Assembly: GCF_037975245.1 (NCBI RefSeq)
Contig: NC_092569.1
Coordinates: forward strand, 17,467,501 to 17,531,500
Length of the DNA stretch: 64,000 nt
Source: Apostichopus japonicus
Taxonomy: Eukaryota > Echinodermata > Holothuroidea > Aspidochirotida > Stichopodidae
Reading direction: 5' to 3'
Part shown: one piece after another, positions 26,583 to 37,283 of the stretch
How the letters are laid out: each line of letters starts with the position of its first letter
How positions within the stretch are numbered: position 1 is the first letter of the stretch
Notes under the pieces: generated by a model
What the model was told of the DNA's origin: nothing
Seen by the model: the letters and a program-made list of their open reading frames with translations, nothing else
Databases searched by the model: none
Made by a program: the position numbers and the translations under genes

Positions 26583-27840
26583 CGTTGTGCGGGATCCCGG
26601 TAGTCAAGTGAATACCGGTATCCAGATCCCGGTATTGACTAGTCCCGATCACAGTGCAATGTGTAACTACTACCGCTGTGACAGGATTTTTTCCCCCCTG
26701 AAAATATTCCCCCCCTGGGGGGAATATTTCCTAGGAAATTTTCCCCCCGGGTGGAGATTTCCTAGGAAATATTCTGCCCCGGGGGGCATTATTCCTAGGA
26801 AATATTCCCCCCAACCTGGAAAAATTCCCCCCCCCCTGACCTTCATGTAATTTAGTTAATTATATTTTTGTACACCTATCAAGGATATCTCATCATGGAA
26901 CTATAATAAGGAGATTTTAACATTTTTTGGGCATGAACTTGGAATATATCATTCCTGCAATAAGGATATTCAGAGGAAATGTCTTTGGTTAGGGTTAGGG
27001 TTAGGCCATGAATGCAGTGCCATGAACGGAATGGGACTAGCTCTGATGCTCTGATGTTACTGATGTAGTCAAGTATAATCATTGTAAATTGAAACTATTA
27101 CATTGTGTTGGTATGATGGTTCCACAGGAGGATTCAATGTATATTGGGAAGGGGTTGACTTATTGATTATTGATTATGAGCTGTGGTGAAGCTCATGGGA
27201 TTATCTTAATTCATGGCTTATGAGGGTGAACATCAAAGGGATTGCTGCACTGAAGCCAATTATACATACTGTTACACAGATATAATTCAATGTAGATAGT
27301 AAACTTCACTGTGGATAAACTTTATTCTGTGAATGATTTGAAGAAACAAGAAGAAACTGATTGAACACCATTGAATTACTCTTCATGCATCATTAGACAA
27401 AGTTACCTGGACTTCCTCGATATGAAATTGGATATTGGGAGTTGGCTACTGATTTTCTCAACTGTCTAAATTGCACCAATCCTTGCAACTAACTGTCCGC
27501 TGGCCACTAAAAAAATGTTGCGAATACGTGAAGGATATATTCCTAGCGTTTAATTGCCATGAACAAGCGATCGACCATCTCATCATACACTGAATTTGAG
27601 ATATCGCCTATTGGAATATAGGAATATTATGAAATTCATTGCAAGCTAAAGACTTGCAGTTGCTGGCAGGAAAATTGATCATGCTTATGGTGGGGGGGGG
27701 GGTAAATTTTCAGGGTGGGGGGAATTTATCCTAGGAAAAATTCCCCCCGGGGGGAAAATTTTCAGGGGGGGGGAATTTCCTGTTACATCGGTAGTGGGAA
27801 AACATTACATTCGTTTCGGTATCATTCCCAGGAATCCCGA
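26583..27840. mobile_element. Possible composite element bounded by GGGATCCCGG and C/G-rich palindromic arrays
   Basis: At the left, GCGGGATCCCGGTAGTC with CCGGTAT repeats is followed by alternating C runs and TTTCCTAGGAAA palindromes (26690-26835). At the right, G-run and CCTAGGAAAAATTCCCCCC arrays (27690-27780) precede CAGGAATCCCGAGGGAC. The arrays are inverted relative to each other. No coding sequence lies between. Confidence 0.4.
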
Positions 27841-28427
27841 GGGACATAATAAAAATATCTACTTGTTACTATTTGAAATAAAGAAAAGAAAACACGTTTA
27901 TTTCTGGTTTCTGTGTGCTTAGTTGGAATAATATCTGATCAATTTACGTACTGGCCTAGACCTATATATTAACGAATCAACTTGCCACGTAGTAATTTGG
28001 ACCTAGGCTACACCAAATATCGAACGTTACTTGGGCTCAGCATGTTACGGGACCTCAAAGTTATTCTAAAATTCCTTTTCTTTAGATGAATACTGCTTCA
28101 CAACCTCAAAGATTGCTATCAGCTGGTACTTTAACAGCTAAATTACAGATCATGACAATAACAAGTCCAAAATTACGTTCGTCATGGTTTTACAGCATTG
28201 TTAAAGTGTTGTGGGCCTAGAACATGTTAATGTAAGACAAATCAAATGTTTCTTTTAGGAAAACATGACCCAGAAGTCACGACAGACTTAGCCATGATCA
28301 ATATGATCAGAGCATTTAATTACTCAGACTGGAGGGAACCATCTTGACACTAAAGTAGTATGTGTTAGAAGATGTACTAAACCTTCAAGTAGAAATTTTT
28401 ACCAGATTTATAATTGTGTTAAAGTAA

Positions 28428-28737
28428 GTTGGCCTGACGTTTCGATCCTAGCAGGATCTTCTTCAAAGGCTAAATGACAAGTAACATAACAGAAGGGACA
28501 AAAACAAACCAAGTGTCCCTCCACTGCTTATCTCATACTTCTCCTCTTCCCCTGTTGGTTTCTTTCTTTCTTCTCTCCATCCATTGTCTACTAATCCCCT
28601 TACATGTATCTCTTTGTGTTCACCATGCTCATTATTACCTATCTGTATTCTGTGCGTGTATTTGTCCCTTTTGTTACTGTTACTTGTCATTCAGCCTCTG
28701 AAGAAGATCCTGCTAGGATCGAAACGTCAGGCCAACT
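28428..28737. mobile_element. 310-bp inverted-repeat element with hammerhead-like termini
   Basis: Arms of about 75 bp (28428-28500 and 28662-28737) are near-perfect inverted copies: GTTGGCCTGACGTTTCGATC on the left, GATCGAAACGTCAGGCCAAC on the right. Each contains CTGAAGAAG (CTTTGAAGAAG in the left arm), an ATCC/GGAT stem and CGAAACGTC, resembling the hammerhead ribozyme core reported in Penelope-like element termini. The core has CTGAAGA instead of CTGATGA. It ends about 60 bp beyond the donor of exon 17. Confidence 0.75.
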
Positions 28738-28797
28738 AACTTTTAAGCAGATTATTAATTAAAAGAAGAAAAGAAACAAGTTTTGTAGAATCCTTAC

Positions 28798-28960
28798 TGG
28801 TTGCTTTTACAAGCTTATTAGTGCTTGTCTGTTTCATTTTGATCTCATTGCCAGCAATCTCATCGTAGATGTCGGAGAGATAATCCTCTGGAAGGTCCTT
28901 GCTGTCGTTGATGCCTCGATTCATTTTAATATACTGCTCCTTGGTAATTTTCCTTCTCAC
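28798..28960 (-). CDS. ARFGEF: ARFGEF exon 17 (Sec7 C-terminal part)
   Basis: Acceptor GCATTCCAG|GTGAGA, donor CAACCA|GTAAGG. It encodes VRRKITKEQYIKMNRGINDS and KDLPEDYLSDIYDEIAGNE. MNRGINDSKDLP is the second Sec7 signature. Human BIG proteins have NKM where this protein has RKI, a position tied to brefeldin sensitivity. Phase 0 in, phase 1 out. Confidence 0.96.
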
Positions 28961-29088
28961 CTGGAATGCATGACAAGAATAATTGGCAGATATATCACTG
29001 TTATGTGTACAATACTGTAGAGTTAAACAGGGTCTAATAGCAAAGAAATTATGAAACTTCTTGATTTGAAGGTATATTGACATCATAG

Positions 29089-29438
29089 CAGGGATGCACC
29101 CTGAGTGCCGGGTATACTGATCGCCTTCCTGGGGGAGGTATCTAAGGGGGAGGGGGTGTCCCCTTCCCCTCTGAGAAATTTTTCGATTTTTGAAGGTGCT
29201 CAGATGCCAAATGCTGGCACTTGTGTAGCTTTTTAAGCACAAACACAAGTACTAGTTTTCCTAACAATTTACTTTTTTTAATATTTTTTCAATTTATGTT
29301 GAATATATTGTTAGGAATGTCAGGATTTTAGATGAAAATATTGCTGGGCGGGATTCACGATTTTTAAGACATTGCTGGGCGGTAATTGTTAGTGCTGGGC
29401 GGGGCCGCCCTGTGCCGCCTAGCGTGGGCACATCCCTG
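29089..29438. mobile_element. hAT-like MITE, 350 bp (ARFGEF intron 16)
   Basis: Terminal inverted repeats are CAGGGATGCACCC on the left and GGGCACATCCCTG on the right. The interior has GCTGGGCGG repeats. CAGGG...CCCTG ends are typical of hAT elements. Flanks (CATCATAG, CATAGTAT) are not a clean 8-bp duplication. Confidence 0.6.
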
Positions 29439-30057
29439 CATAGTATAAACAAGGGTAAAGTGACCCCATCATGGAACTTTCCTCCCTACACAAGTTGCAA
29501 CCAGTATACAAAAGTTTTTGGTCCGTGACAGATAAATCCAACAAGCTTCAGTCGCATCTGATATTATTAATAACCACCTTGATGATAATAACCTACATTA
29601 TTGAAGAAATCACTGGTTCACAGCTCTTGGTTGCATAAACCACGTAATGACAGTTTTATATCTGTTGTGGTTTCACACCTTTCACCTTTATATGCGATCA
29701 GAGTACATTGATGTCTACATAAAATAATCCATCCAATTTTGAAGGGTTGATAGCTTCTGAACAGTTTGATTGACAGATCAATGAATTTGGAAAAAATAAA
29801 ATGTCAGTACTATAGAATGTCAAGTGAATTTGGGATGAGAACCTAATCTAACATGTTATTCACAGTCCATTCATAAGAAGCCTGTTATTATTTTATTTTC
29901 CCTTACAGGTTTCATATCCAACCGGAAGGGATCAACTCCATTCACATTCCTTTCTTTCTCTAAAGACATTTTTTTTTTCAAACCAAAGAGAGCAAAAACT
30001 GTTAACAGACTGCTTATCTACTGTAAAAGCCCCTGTGTACAGTAGGTTAATAGATCT

Positions 30058-30122
30058 GTTAGCGTCTGAAGGAGATACTGCTAGGATCACAATATCAGGC
30101 CCTCTAACTTTTAAGAATTTTT
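30058..30122 (+). mobile_element. Degraded hammerhead-like terminus
   Basis: CTGAAGGAGATACTGCTAGG, then ATCACAATATCAGGCCCTCT and ACTTTTAAG, align with the right arm at 28694-28745 with several changes in the core. Confidence 0.6.
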
Positions 30123-30213
30123 GTAAACCAAAGGGGAACAAAACAAGGGGCAAGAAAGTTTTGTGAATGTCTAAAACCGCTTGAACTACTTGTGGTGTGT
30201 CAGATTTGAATAC

Positions 30214-30469
30214 CTGTGCACTGTGAAGATCCGTGGTAAGTAAAATAATGGAATAGGCCAGGACATAGGCAGCGTCAGCACTCGCAAAGATTGCCTGGGT
30301 GGAGTTGGAGTCGATATATCGACTCGCAAATTTTTCCATCATTCGATCAATCTTTTGGGCCTCCCCTGGTAACCTGAATCCTGCCAGAAACAGCCGAAGT
30401 GCGGTCACAAAGTCTTTGTCTGTGAATTCCACTTGATCTACGTAGCAGTACATGACTTCCTTGTTGAAC
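30214..30469 (-). CDS. ARFGEF: ARFGEF exon 16 (Sec7 catalytic core)
   Basis: Acceptor CCTTCAG|GTTCAA, donor GCACAG|GTATTC. It encodes [20 protein letters not shown], then [12 protein letters not shown] with the invariant exchange glutamate, and [19 protein letters not shown]. The Tyr-Ser pair and the Asp of TTD are the residues found in brefeldin A-sensitive Sec7 domains. Phase 2 in, phase 0 out. Confidence 0.97.
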
Positions 30470-30546
30470 CTGAAGGAAAAATTGGAAGGAAGATCTCAAT
30501 TGATTACAGAAATTTTATAGAAAATTACAGAAATTACAGAAATTTG

Positions 30547-30800
30547 GAGTGTTAGCTCAGTGGTTAAAACTGGTGCCTTTCAATCATAAGGTCCCGAGTT
30601 TGAGTCGATCCAAGATTAATGTATGTCATCCAGTTAGAGAGTTGTTGACAATTGACAATTCATAGTCATGGACGTTAAAATATGAATATAAGAGACTGAC
30701 TTCCGTCAGCTTGCGGCTTTGATAACCCAGTGGTGGCTTCTTTGCAAGTTCCTGCTTGCAGGAGAATCTGGAATACATACATACATACACACATACAATG
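30547..30800 (+). mobile_element. tRNA-derived SINE, family 1, copy b (ARFGEF intron 15)
   Basis: A box TTAGCTCAGTGGTTAAAACT, B box GGTCCCGAGTTTGAGTC, body TCCGTCAGCTTGCGGCTTTG, tail hairpin CCTGCTTGCAGGAG and (CATA)n. It is inserted about 75 bp upstream of exon 16, antisense to the gene, and leaves the acceptor intact. Confidence 0.9.
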
Positions 30801-30986
30801 TACCGAAGAGGTACGTGTACATCAGGAAGAGAAGTCCTAACTCAATTCTTGAAGCACATGTACATCATGTAACATAGTTGTACCTCAATTTACGAGGTAC
30901 TCTGATGACGTATGTTGACAGAAAATTGTCTTAATACTATTACAAGTGAAACAAAAAATTATGTGGATTGCGAACTTGTTACTTAC

Positions 30987-31021
30987 TTTGTATTTTCACC
31001 CATGTAATCACCAATTACAGT
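30987..31021 (-). CDS. ARFGEF: ARFGEF exon 15 (35-nt microexon in Sec7)
   Basis: Acceptor TTTTTCAG|ACTGTA, donor ACAAA|GTAAGT. It encodes TVIGDYMGENTK, equivalent to TQVGDFLGDSAR of BIG2. Both junction phases (0 in, 2 out) close exactly. Confidence 0.93.
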
Positions 31022-31741
31022 CTGAAAAAAAATAATAACACATTCATACAGTATCAACAAAGTTTAAATTAGATGGATTTTTGTATAGAGTATATAGAAC
31101 ACTGTGCATCTCTTATATTTCTTGCCTTCTGACATGTATCACACACAAACACACACACATAAACATATTAACTGGCTAGACTTACATTAATCAAACCATT
31201 CATGTGAATAAACACGCGTACAAGTTACATTCACATTGCATGCCCAAGAATCTCCATTATATGATCTAAAGACTGGTTATGTTTGCTCTTACAAGACCCT
31301 TTCTAAAATGACTCAATGAATTAGACCAGTAATGAGCAGCCTTCATGACAAAATAACTTACATATTATAACAAAGACCCTTCACAGATTTTCTTAATAGC
31401 ATACATTCACAAATTGTCCCTTCACAAGCCCTCTTTATAACAAAACTAATTCACATATTATCACAAAGACCCTTCATCAACATATTTTCGTGATTGGGTA
31501 AATTCACATTATAATGTTACAAAGGTGACCCTTCAACAAACTGACACAACTGGTTGGTTTCATATAAAATACCACCAACACCATCTGATGACTGACCACT
31601 GTCTAAGCAGTTACATTTGTACCACCAACACCTTCATACTGTATAATATCTACAAGTATCCTCATGTTACCTATTGGTGACCAAATGTCCTCATAACTGG
31701 TTACATTATAAGTATACAAAGATGACCGTTCACAAACTGAC

Positions 31742-31856
31742 CTTGTCGAGACGTTCATCTTTATGAAAGAACGCTGCGACTTCATCTGCCATCTTTCCCA
31801 GCAAACCTTGTTCTTGCAGGAACTGAAGGCCTTTGGAAGAATTCTTGGTATTAAAG
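31742..31856 (-). CDS. ARFGEF: ARFGEF exon 14 (Sec7 domain N-terminal helices)
   Basis: Acceptor TTTGTAG|CTTTAA, donor GACAAG|GTCAGT. It encodes FNTKNSSKGLQFLQEQGLLG and VAAFFHKDERLDK. The donor is GTCAGT rather than GTAAGT, so this gene tolerates GTCA donors. Phase 2 in, phase 0 out. Confidence 0.94.
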
Positions 31857-31913
31857 CTACAAACAAGAAATATACAGTATGTTGTCTATATTAATTATGT
31901 AGTAAAACATTAA

Positions 31914-32490
31914 TTGAATACTTTCTCACTACAGCCATTATGTCTCTGGTCACAATACTACACTACTTGTACAGTGAATGCTCATTACTTTCTCACTACA
32001 GCCATTATGTGTCTGGTCAGAATACTACACTACTTGTACTGTGAATGCTCATTACTTTCTCACTACAGCCATTATGTGTCTGGTCAGAATACTACACTAC
32101 TTGTACAGTGAATGCTCATTACTTTCTCACTACAGCCATTATGTGTCTGGTCAGAATACTACACTACTTGTACAGTAAATGCTCATTACTTTCTCACTAC
32201 AACCATTATGTGTCTGGTCACAATACTACACTACTTGTACAGTGAATGCTCAATACTTTCTCACTACAGCCATTATGTCACTGGTCACAATACTACACTA
32301 CTTGTACAGTAAACGTTCATTACTTTCTCACTACAGCCATTATGTGTCTGGTCAGAATACAGTACTACACTACTTGTACAGTAAATGTTCATTACTTTCT
32401 CACTACAGCCAATATGTCTCTGGTCACAATACTACACTACTTGTACAGTATATGCTCATTACTGTCTCACTACAGCCAATATGTCTCAAT
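31914..32490. repeat. 67-bp minisatellite (ARFGEF intron 13)
   Basis: There are about 8.5 tandem copies of a 67-bp unit (TTTCTCACTACAGCCATTAT, then GTCTGGTCAGAATAC, then CTACTTGTACAGTGAATG). Because 67 is one more than a multiple of three and no frame has a stop, long overlapping open frames appear that shift by 67 bp each. They are artefacts. The array abuts exon 14. Confidence 0.93.
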
Positions 32491-32722
32491 GGCTGTGATA
32501 TAGAAATATATTCTGTCATTTATCATGTGTTTACGGGTACAAGAAGCAAAATACAGCACATTTAATGCCCAACTCAGTCAGAGTTGTTTAGGTCAAAGCC
32601 GGATCCCAGAGACAATTATGTCACGTGGCCACATTTTTGCACTCTTGAATCTTCCTTAAGGTTATTATGAAAATGAGGAAACACAATTCCATATTCAAAA
32701 CTTTCCTGAGTCCCCTTTTATG

Positions 32723-33134
32723 GGGCCTAACCTGCCACCCACCCCATCCCCTGAACTCAGGCAGCTGTAGCGGGGGAGGATCAGGGGCCTTACCTGCCAC
32801 CCGCCCCATCCCCTGAACTCAGGCAGCTGTAGCGGGGAGGATCAGGGGCCTTACCTGCCACCCGCCCCATCCCCTGAACTCAGGCAGCTGTAGCAGGGGA
32901 GGATCAGGGGCCTTACCTGCCACCCGCCCCATCCCCTGAACTCAGGCAGCTGTAATGGGGGAGGATCAGGGGCCTTACCTGACACCCGCCCCATCCCCTG
33001 AACTCAGGCAGCTGTAGCGGGGGAGGATCAGGGGCCTTACCTGACACCTGCCCCATCCCCTGATCTCAGGCAGCTGTAGCGGGGGAGGATCAGGGGCTTC
33101 ACCTGCCACCCACCCCATCCCCTGAACTCAGGCA
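32723..33134 (-). repeat. 61-bp GC-rich minisatellite with exon-like units (ARFGEF intron 13)
   Basis: There are about seven units of 61-62 bp. In the gene sense a unit reads CTGATCCTCCCCCGCTACAG, then a 33-nt segment, then GTAAGG. That is a branch-point-like CTGAT, a pyrimidine tract, a CAG acceptor and a consensus CAG|GTAAGG donor. Six acceptors are present. Five units have the GTAAGG donor, one GTGAAG and one GTTAGG. The leftmost mini-exon is 32732-32764. The 33-nt segment is open in the intron's phase (2-2). Confidence 0.9.
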
Positions 33135-33345
33135 GCAGTGTTCAAATTACCAACGTTTTGTTTTCTTCTTCGTTCTTTTCGTCTTTGTCCGGGAATAATT
33201 GAAGGAAATCTATCGCAACGTATAGCAACACTTGACAAGATAAAACGTATTTACAGATACATTACAACTTCCAACCCATTTTTTTTTCTTACGTCTTTTA
33301 CGTCTTCATACTTAATTTTCTTGTAATTGCATGATCCATTCTTAC

Positions 33346-33556
33346 ATTTCTATTCCTTGCTCCCAGATGTCCTTTTGCTGTTTCTGAGATTCAAACTGCT
33401 CTGGACTATCCATGGGTACCACAGAGGTCTGTCCAGGTATGCTAGAGGAGCCAGTAGAATGAGTAGAGTTGAGTGAGTTCTGGCTACCGGAGCTGGTCAT
33501 CGTCCCTTTCCCACTATCGTTATCCATTTGATCTTGACCGACGGCCTTCTCTTGAC
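33346..33556 (-). CDS. ARFGEF: ARFGEF exon 13 (Ser/Thr-rich linker before Sec7)
   Basis: Acceptor GTTACTAG|GTCAAG, donor GAAAT|GTAAGA. It encodes a Ser/Thr/Gln-rich linker, then DSPEQFESQKQQKDIWEQGI, matching the conserved start of the Sec7 domain (PEQFEVIKQQKEIIEHGIEL). Phase 1 in, phase 2 out. The minisatellite carrying exon-like units lies immediately downstream in sense orientation. Confidence 0.94.
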
Positions 33557-34166
33557 CTAGTAACAAACATCAGAAAGACACATTTTAGTCGTGTTTCATT
33601 TATCACAACAAATGTTACATGTAGTATAAACTCAAAGCGAAAGAGTGATGGGGAGTGTATGCTAGGAATTCTTCAAGTATGTACTTGTCCTTCATTAAGT
33701 ACGAAAATGTCACTTTAATTCCTCTGCCCACGGAAAACGATCTGGTTCTGACTCAGATCGACAGACTTCAAAGTAAACATGGATAATAATGGATTGCCCA
33801 GTAATGTCGGTTTGCTGGAGACTATGAATGATAAAGATCTTGCTAGTTTGAAGGATCACCAGTCGTATTAACATGTATAATAATGGATAGTCCAGCAATG
33901 TGGCTATGCTGAAGACTAGGAATGATAAAGCTCTTGCTAGTTTGAAGTTACGTCCCCTTCGGGGAGAAGGGGTGGGGGGGGCGAACTCAACTTTAGTTTT
34001 TGTGACTGGTAGATGGAATTGTACAGCAGTTTAACAACTGAAATGACCAAGTTGTACCAAATGTTATCAATCACAGTAAAATTATTTCGCATGTGACCTA
34101 AACCACCACTGGTAGTAAACGGATGACGTCACCATCCCTATCACTGGAAAAAGTCTTCATACTCAC

Positions 34167-34415
34167 TAAGGTTTGATTGGATATTTGGATTAACATAGAG
34201 ATCCTTGCTCCACTCCACCATGCATTTAAGGATGGACACCAGACAGTGTAATCCTTTAATACGCATTGCCTTCTCTTGATGAGGGGAAGCGCCAAGATCA
34301 AACGGCTGGCGACCCTGGGCGATCTTCGAGAGATCGTTCACCAGCCGTTCAAAGATGTTGGCACTCGAGAGGTCACAGTCATAGTTCAGGTATATATCAA
34401 CCACGCACTGAGCAT
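34167..34415 (-). CDS. ARFGEF: ARFGEF exon 12 (HUS box)
   Basis: Acceptor AACGTTAG|ATGCTC, donor CCTTA|GTGAGT. It encodes [16 protein letters not shown] with the diagnostic HUS box NYDCD, then [17 protein letters not shown] and [20 protein letters not shown]. Phase 1 in, phase 1 out. Confidence 0.96.
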
Positions 34416-35234
34416 CTAACGTTATCGGAACAAAAGACAGAACTTATGATTATTCAGATCAGAAAGTTCAAGAAGCAAATTATATAAACATTTATAATAT
34501 ATAATAATAATAATATAAATACCATATATTAAAGTGCTGTTATCATGAAACAATACATGCTCAATAGCACTGTACAAAAGAACCAATACCTGGAATATAG
34601 AATTACCAAACTTAAGAAAACCTACAAGTAATAACAACAGCAATAAAAGTAAAGAATGATATTTAAGACAGGTTTATAAACCACAATAAAGAACATAACT
34701 ATATATATATACATAAAAAATGGGCACAATAATGTGAATAAAACAACGAATAAGATTAATGCCCATACTCGAGCCTAAAAAGATAAAGTTTCTTCTTAAA
34801 AGTGAGTGACACTTTCTCAAGTGATGAGGAAGAGAATTCCAGAGTTTAGAGCCTGCTGCACTAAACGACCATATGTGACTTTGTTAGTACAGTTGAATAC
34901 TTTTCTGTGATTCAAGAACTTGTTTTGTTAATGCCGTCCTTTCATTTAGGGTCATTTGATGGGTGTTCTGTAAAAGACATTAATGTCATCACATTTGATT
35001 TAAAATGTACACTATGAGTTCAAGAACCAGAGAAGTATCATCAGGAAGGTATGAACAAACTGCTGAAGAACGACACAAACATTTTCGTTAAAATGGGATT
35101 CAACTCTGTGACTTTAGAATTACAAGACCTGTTGTCAGAATTTGAAAAGTGTAAGTTCTGTTTACAGATACTGTCCAAACCTTGCTGATATGGTCAAAGT
35201 GCATCACATTTCTCTCAACAGGGCAAATTTGTAA

Positions 35235-35615
35235 GGATTTTTGCTGGTTGTTCCTCGAACTACTAGGTCTTACTAACTAAACAAACAGCAAATTTGGTTA
35301 ACCGACAAAGACTTGAAAACAACAAAGAGAGACCATATTGGTACACGGTAAGAAAAATGTGTATCTTTGATGAATAGTACACCAGCTATGAGCCAGTGGA
35401 ACTCCTCTTTGGGGTGGGATCGTGGGCCTGGCACTATGTTCTATTTTTATTTCAGTGTCTCCAAAGTGAAGGAGGAGGATTTTACCTACTTGGAGTGTTT
35501 TAGTTACAGTGCTATCTGAACTTAACACAACAACTAGTTGTCTACAGGACAACCTTCAAAGCTCACTTTGGTTGTCCAACCAGAAAGTTGGTTGTCTCTC
35601 ATGATGTTTTTCTGT
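35235..35615. repeat. Dispersed repeat family R, copy 2 (ARFGEF intron 11)
   Basis: It has ATTTTTATTTCAGTGTCTCC, AAAGTGAAGGAGGAGGATTT and ACCTTCAAAGCTCACTTTGG, in the same order as copies 1 and 3. Confidence 0.65.
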
Positions 35616-35779
35616 TCTGCCCCAAATAATTTCATGAGGCCTGCAAGTTTATTTTGTTCATAACAACTCAAAATGTTACTCCCAGTATATTATACAAAAA
35701 TGATTTAATTTCTTGTAGTCAGTCACAAAGTTATTGCAAGCACACTGCTGATAACTAACCCATATCTTAACATATATAC

Positions 35780-35879
35780 CTGCACATATTCTGGTCAAAG
35801 CTTGAACCACCATCCACTTCTGTTCAAATGTACTTGTTGATGTCTCCAATATGTTTAAAAAGATTTCTTTGAAGAACAC
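35780..35879 (-). CDS. ARFGEF: ARFGEF exon 11 (HUS domain)
   Basis: Acceptor TTTCTTAG|GTGTTC, donor GTGCAG|GTATAT. It encodes [20 protein letters not shown] and [12 protein letters not shown], collinear with human BIG1/BIG2. Phase 0 in, phase 1 out. Confidence 0.95.
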
Positions 35880-36647
35880 CTAAGAAAACAAGAATAAGGG
35901 GAAAGTTTAGTCAAATATATATTCTTTGTCAATGACTATATTACATATCTGTCTTCTCTGTCTTTCTAAACTGTGTTCTTTCTTCTTCCCTTTTGAAGAA
36001 GTCTCACTTTTGTTTCAACCTATTTTCTTATGCAAAAATTTAAGGCATCATTAATCATGAAGATAATTTTTTATAACTTTAAGCAACTTTTGTGATCTGA
36101 AGACCATACTTTGAAGGTATCAATAAATGGGTGTATGAACAATCAAATATCTGATAAACTGAACATGTAGTCATATTGTCGAGGACCTTCCATATGCCAC
36201 ATCCACCCCCCCCCCTCCCTCCCCTTCTACACTACCTGCAATATGAAATGCTGAAACTTTAAAAAGTATTTTCTTGGACATGATTATCCTTCTACTTATA
36301 ATATCCTTTGAAGTTGTTTGATCGAATAACTCCTGTGAAGAAAATACTTTAAAGAGGGACTGCTTATGTAAGCACTCATCATTTCTGATCACATCTAGAC
36401 CAGACTGAAAATTTGTCAAATTCGTATCTAGCTTTTCTTGGTTATGCTACATGAAGATAATTTTTCTGAGGTCTTGATATAATATAGAAATAATCTGGCT
36501 TTTCCAAATGACCTGAAAGCCATAGTTTGAGTAAACCAGACAGACGAACAGACTATTTACTCAAGCCCCCAACTAAACTTAAAGCTTTCTCCATGCTTTC
36601 ACAGATGGTGCTGGCATTTCATCACACTACAGAGTACTGCCTAATTA

Positions 36648-37112
<465 letters not shown>

Positions 37113-37283
37113 TTAGACATCATCACTGAGTAATGGAGAGATCAATACAAAAGGAGTTTAACCCCTGATCGACCTTGTCAGAGGTCCTACCGGGGAAGAG
37201 ATCAAAGTCCTTTCTTTCCCTTTGCAAACTAAGTTCTCAACAATCTCGACAATCCAAGGGCGGTGGTTTGTGGTTGTACATAC

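Noticed and set aside
31914-32565. Six overlapping open frames of 65-128 codons on the plus strand
   Set aside because: They shift by exactly 67 bp, the repeat unit, and lie antisense in an ARFGEF intron.
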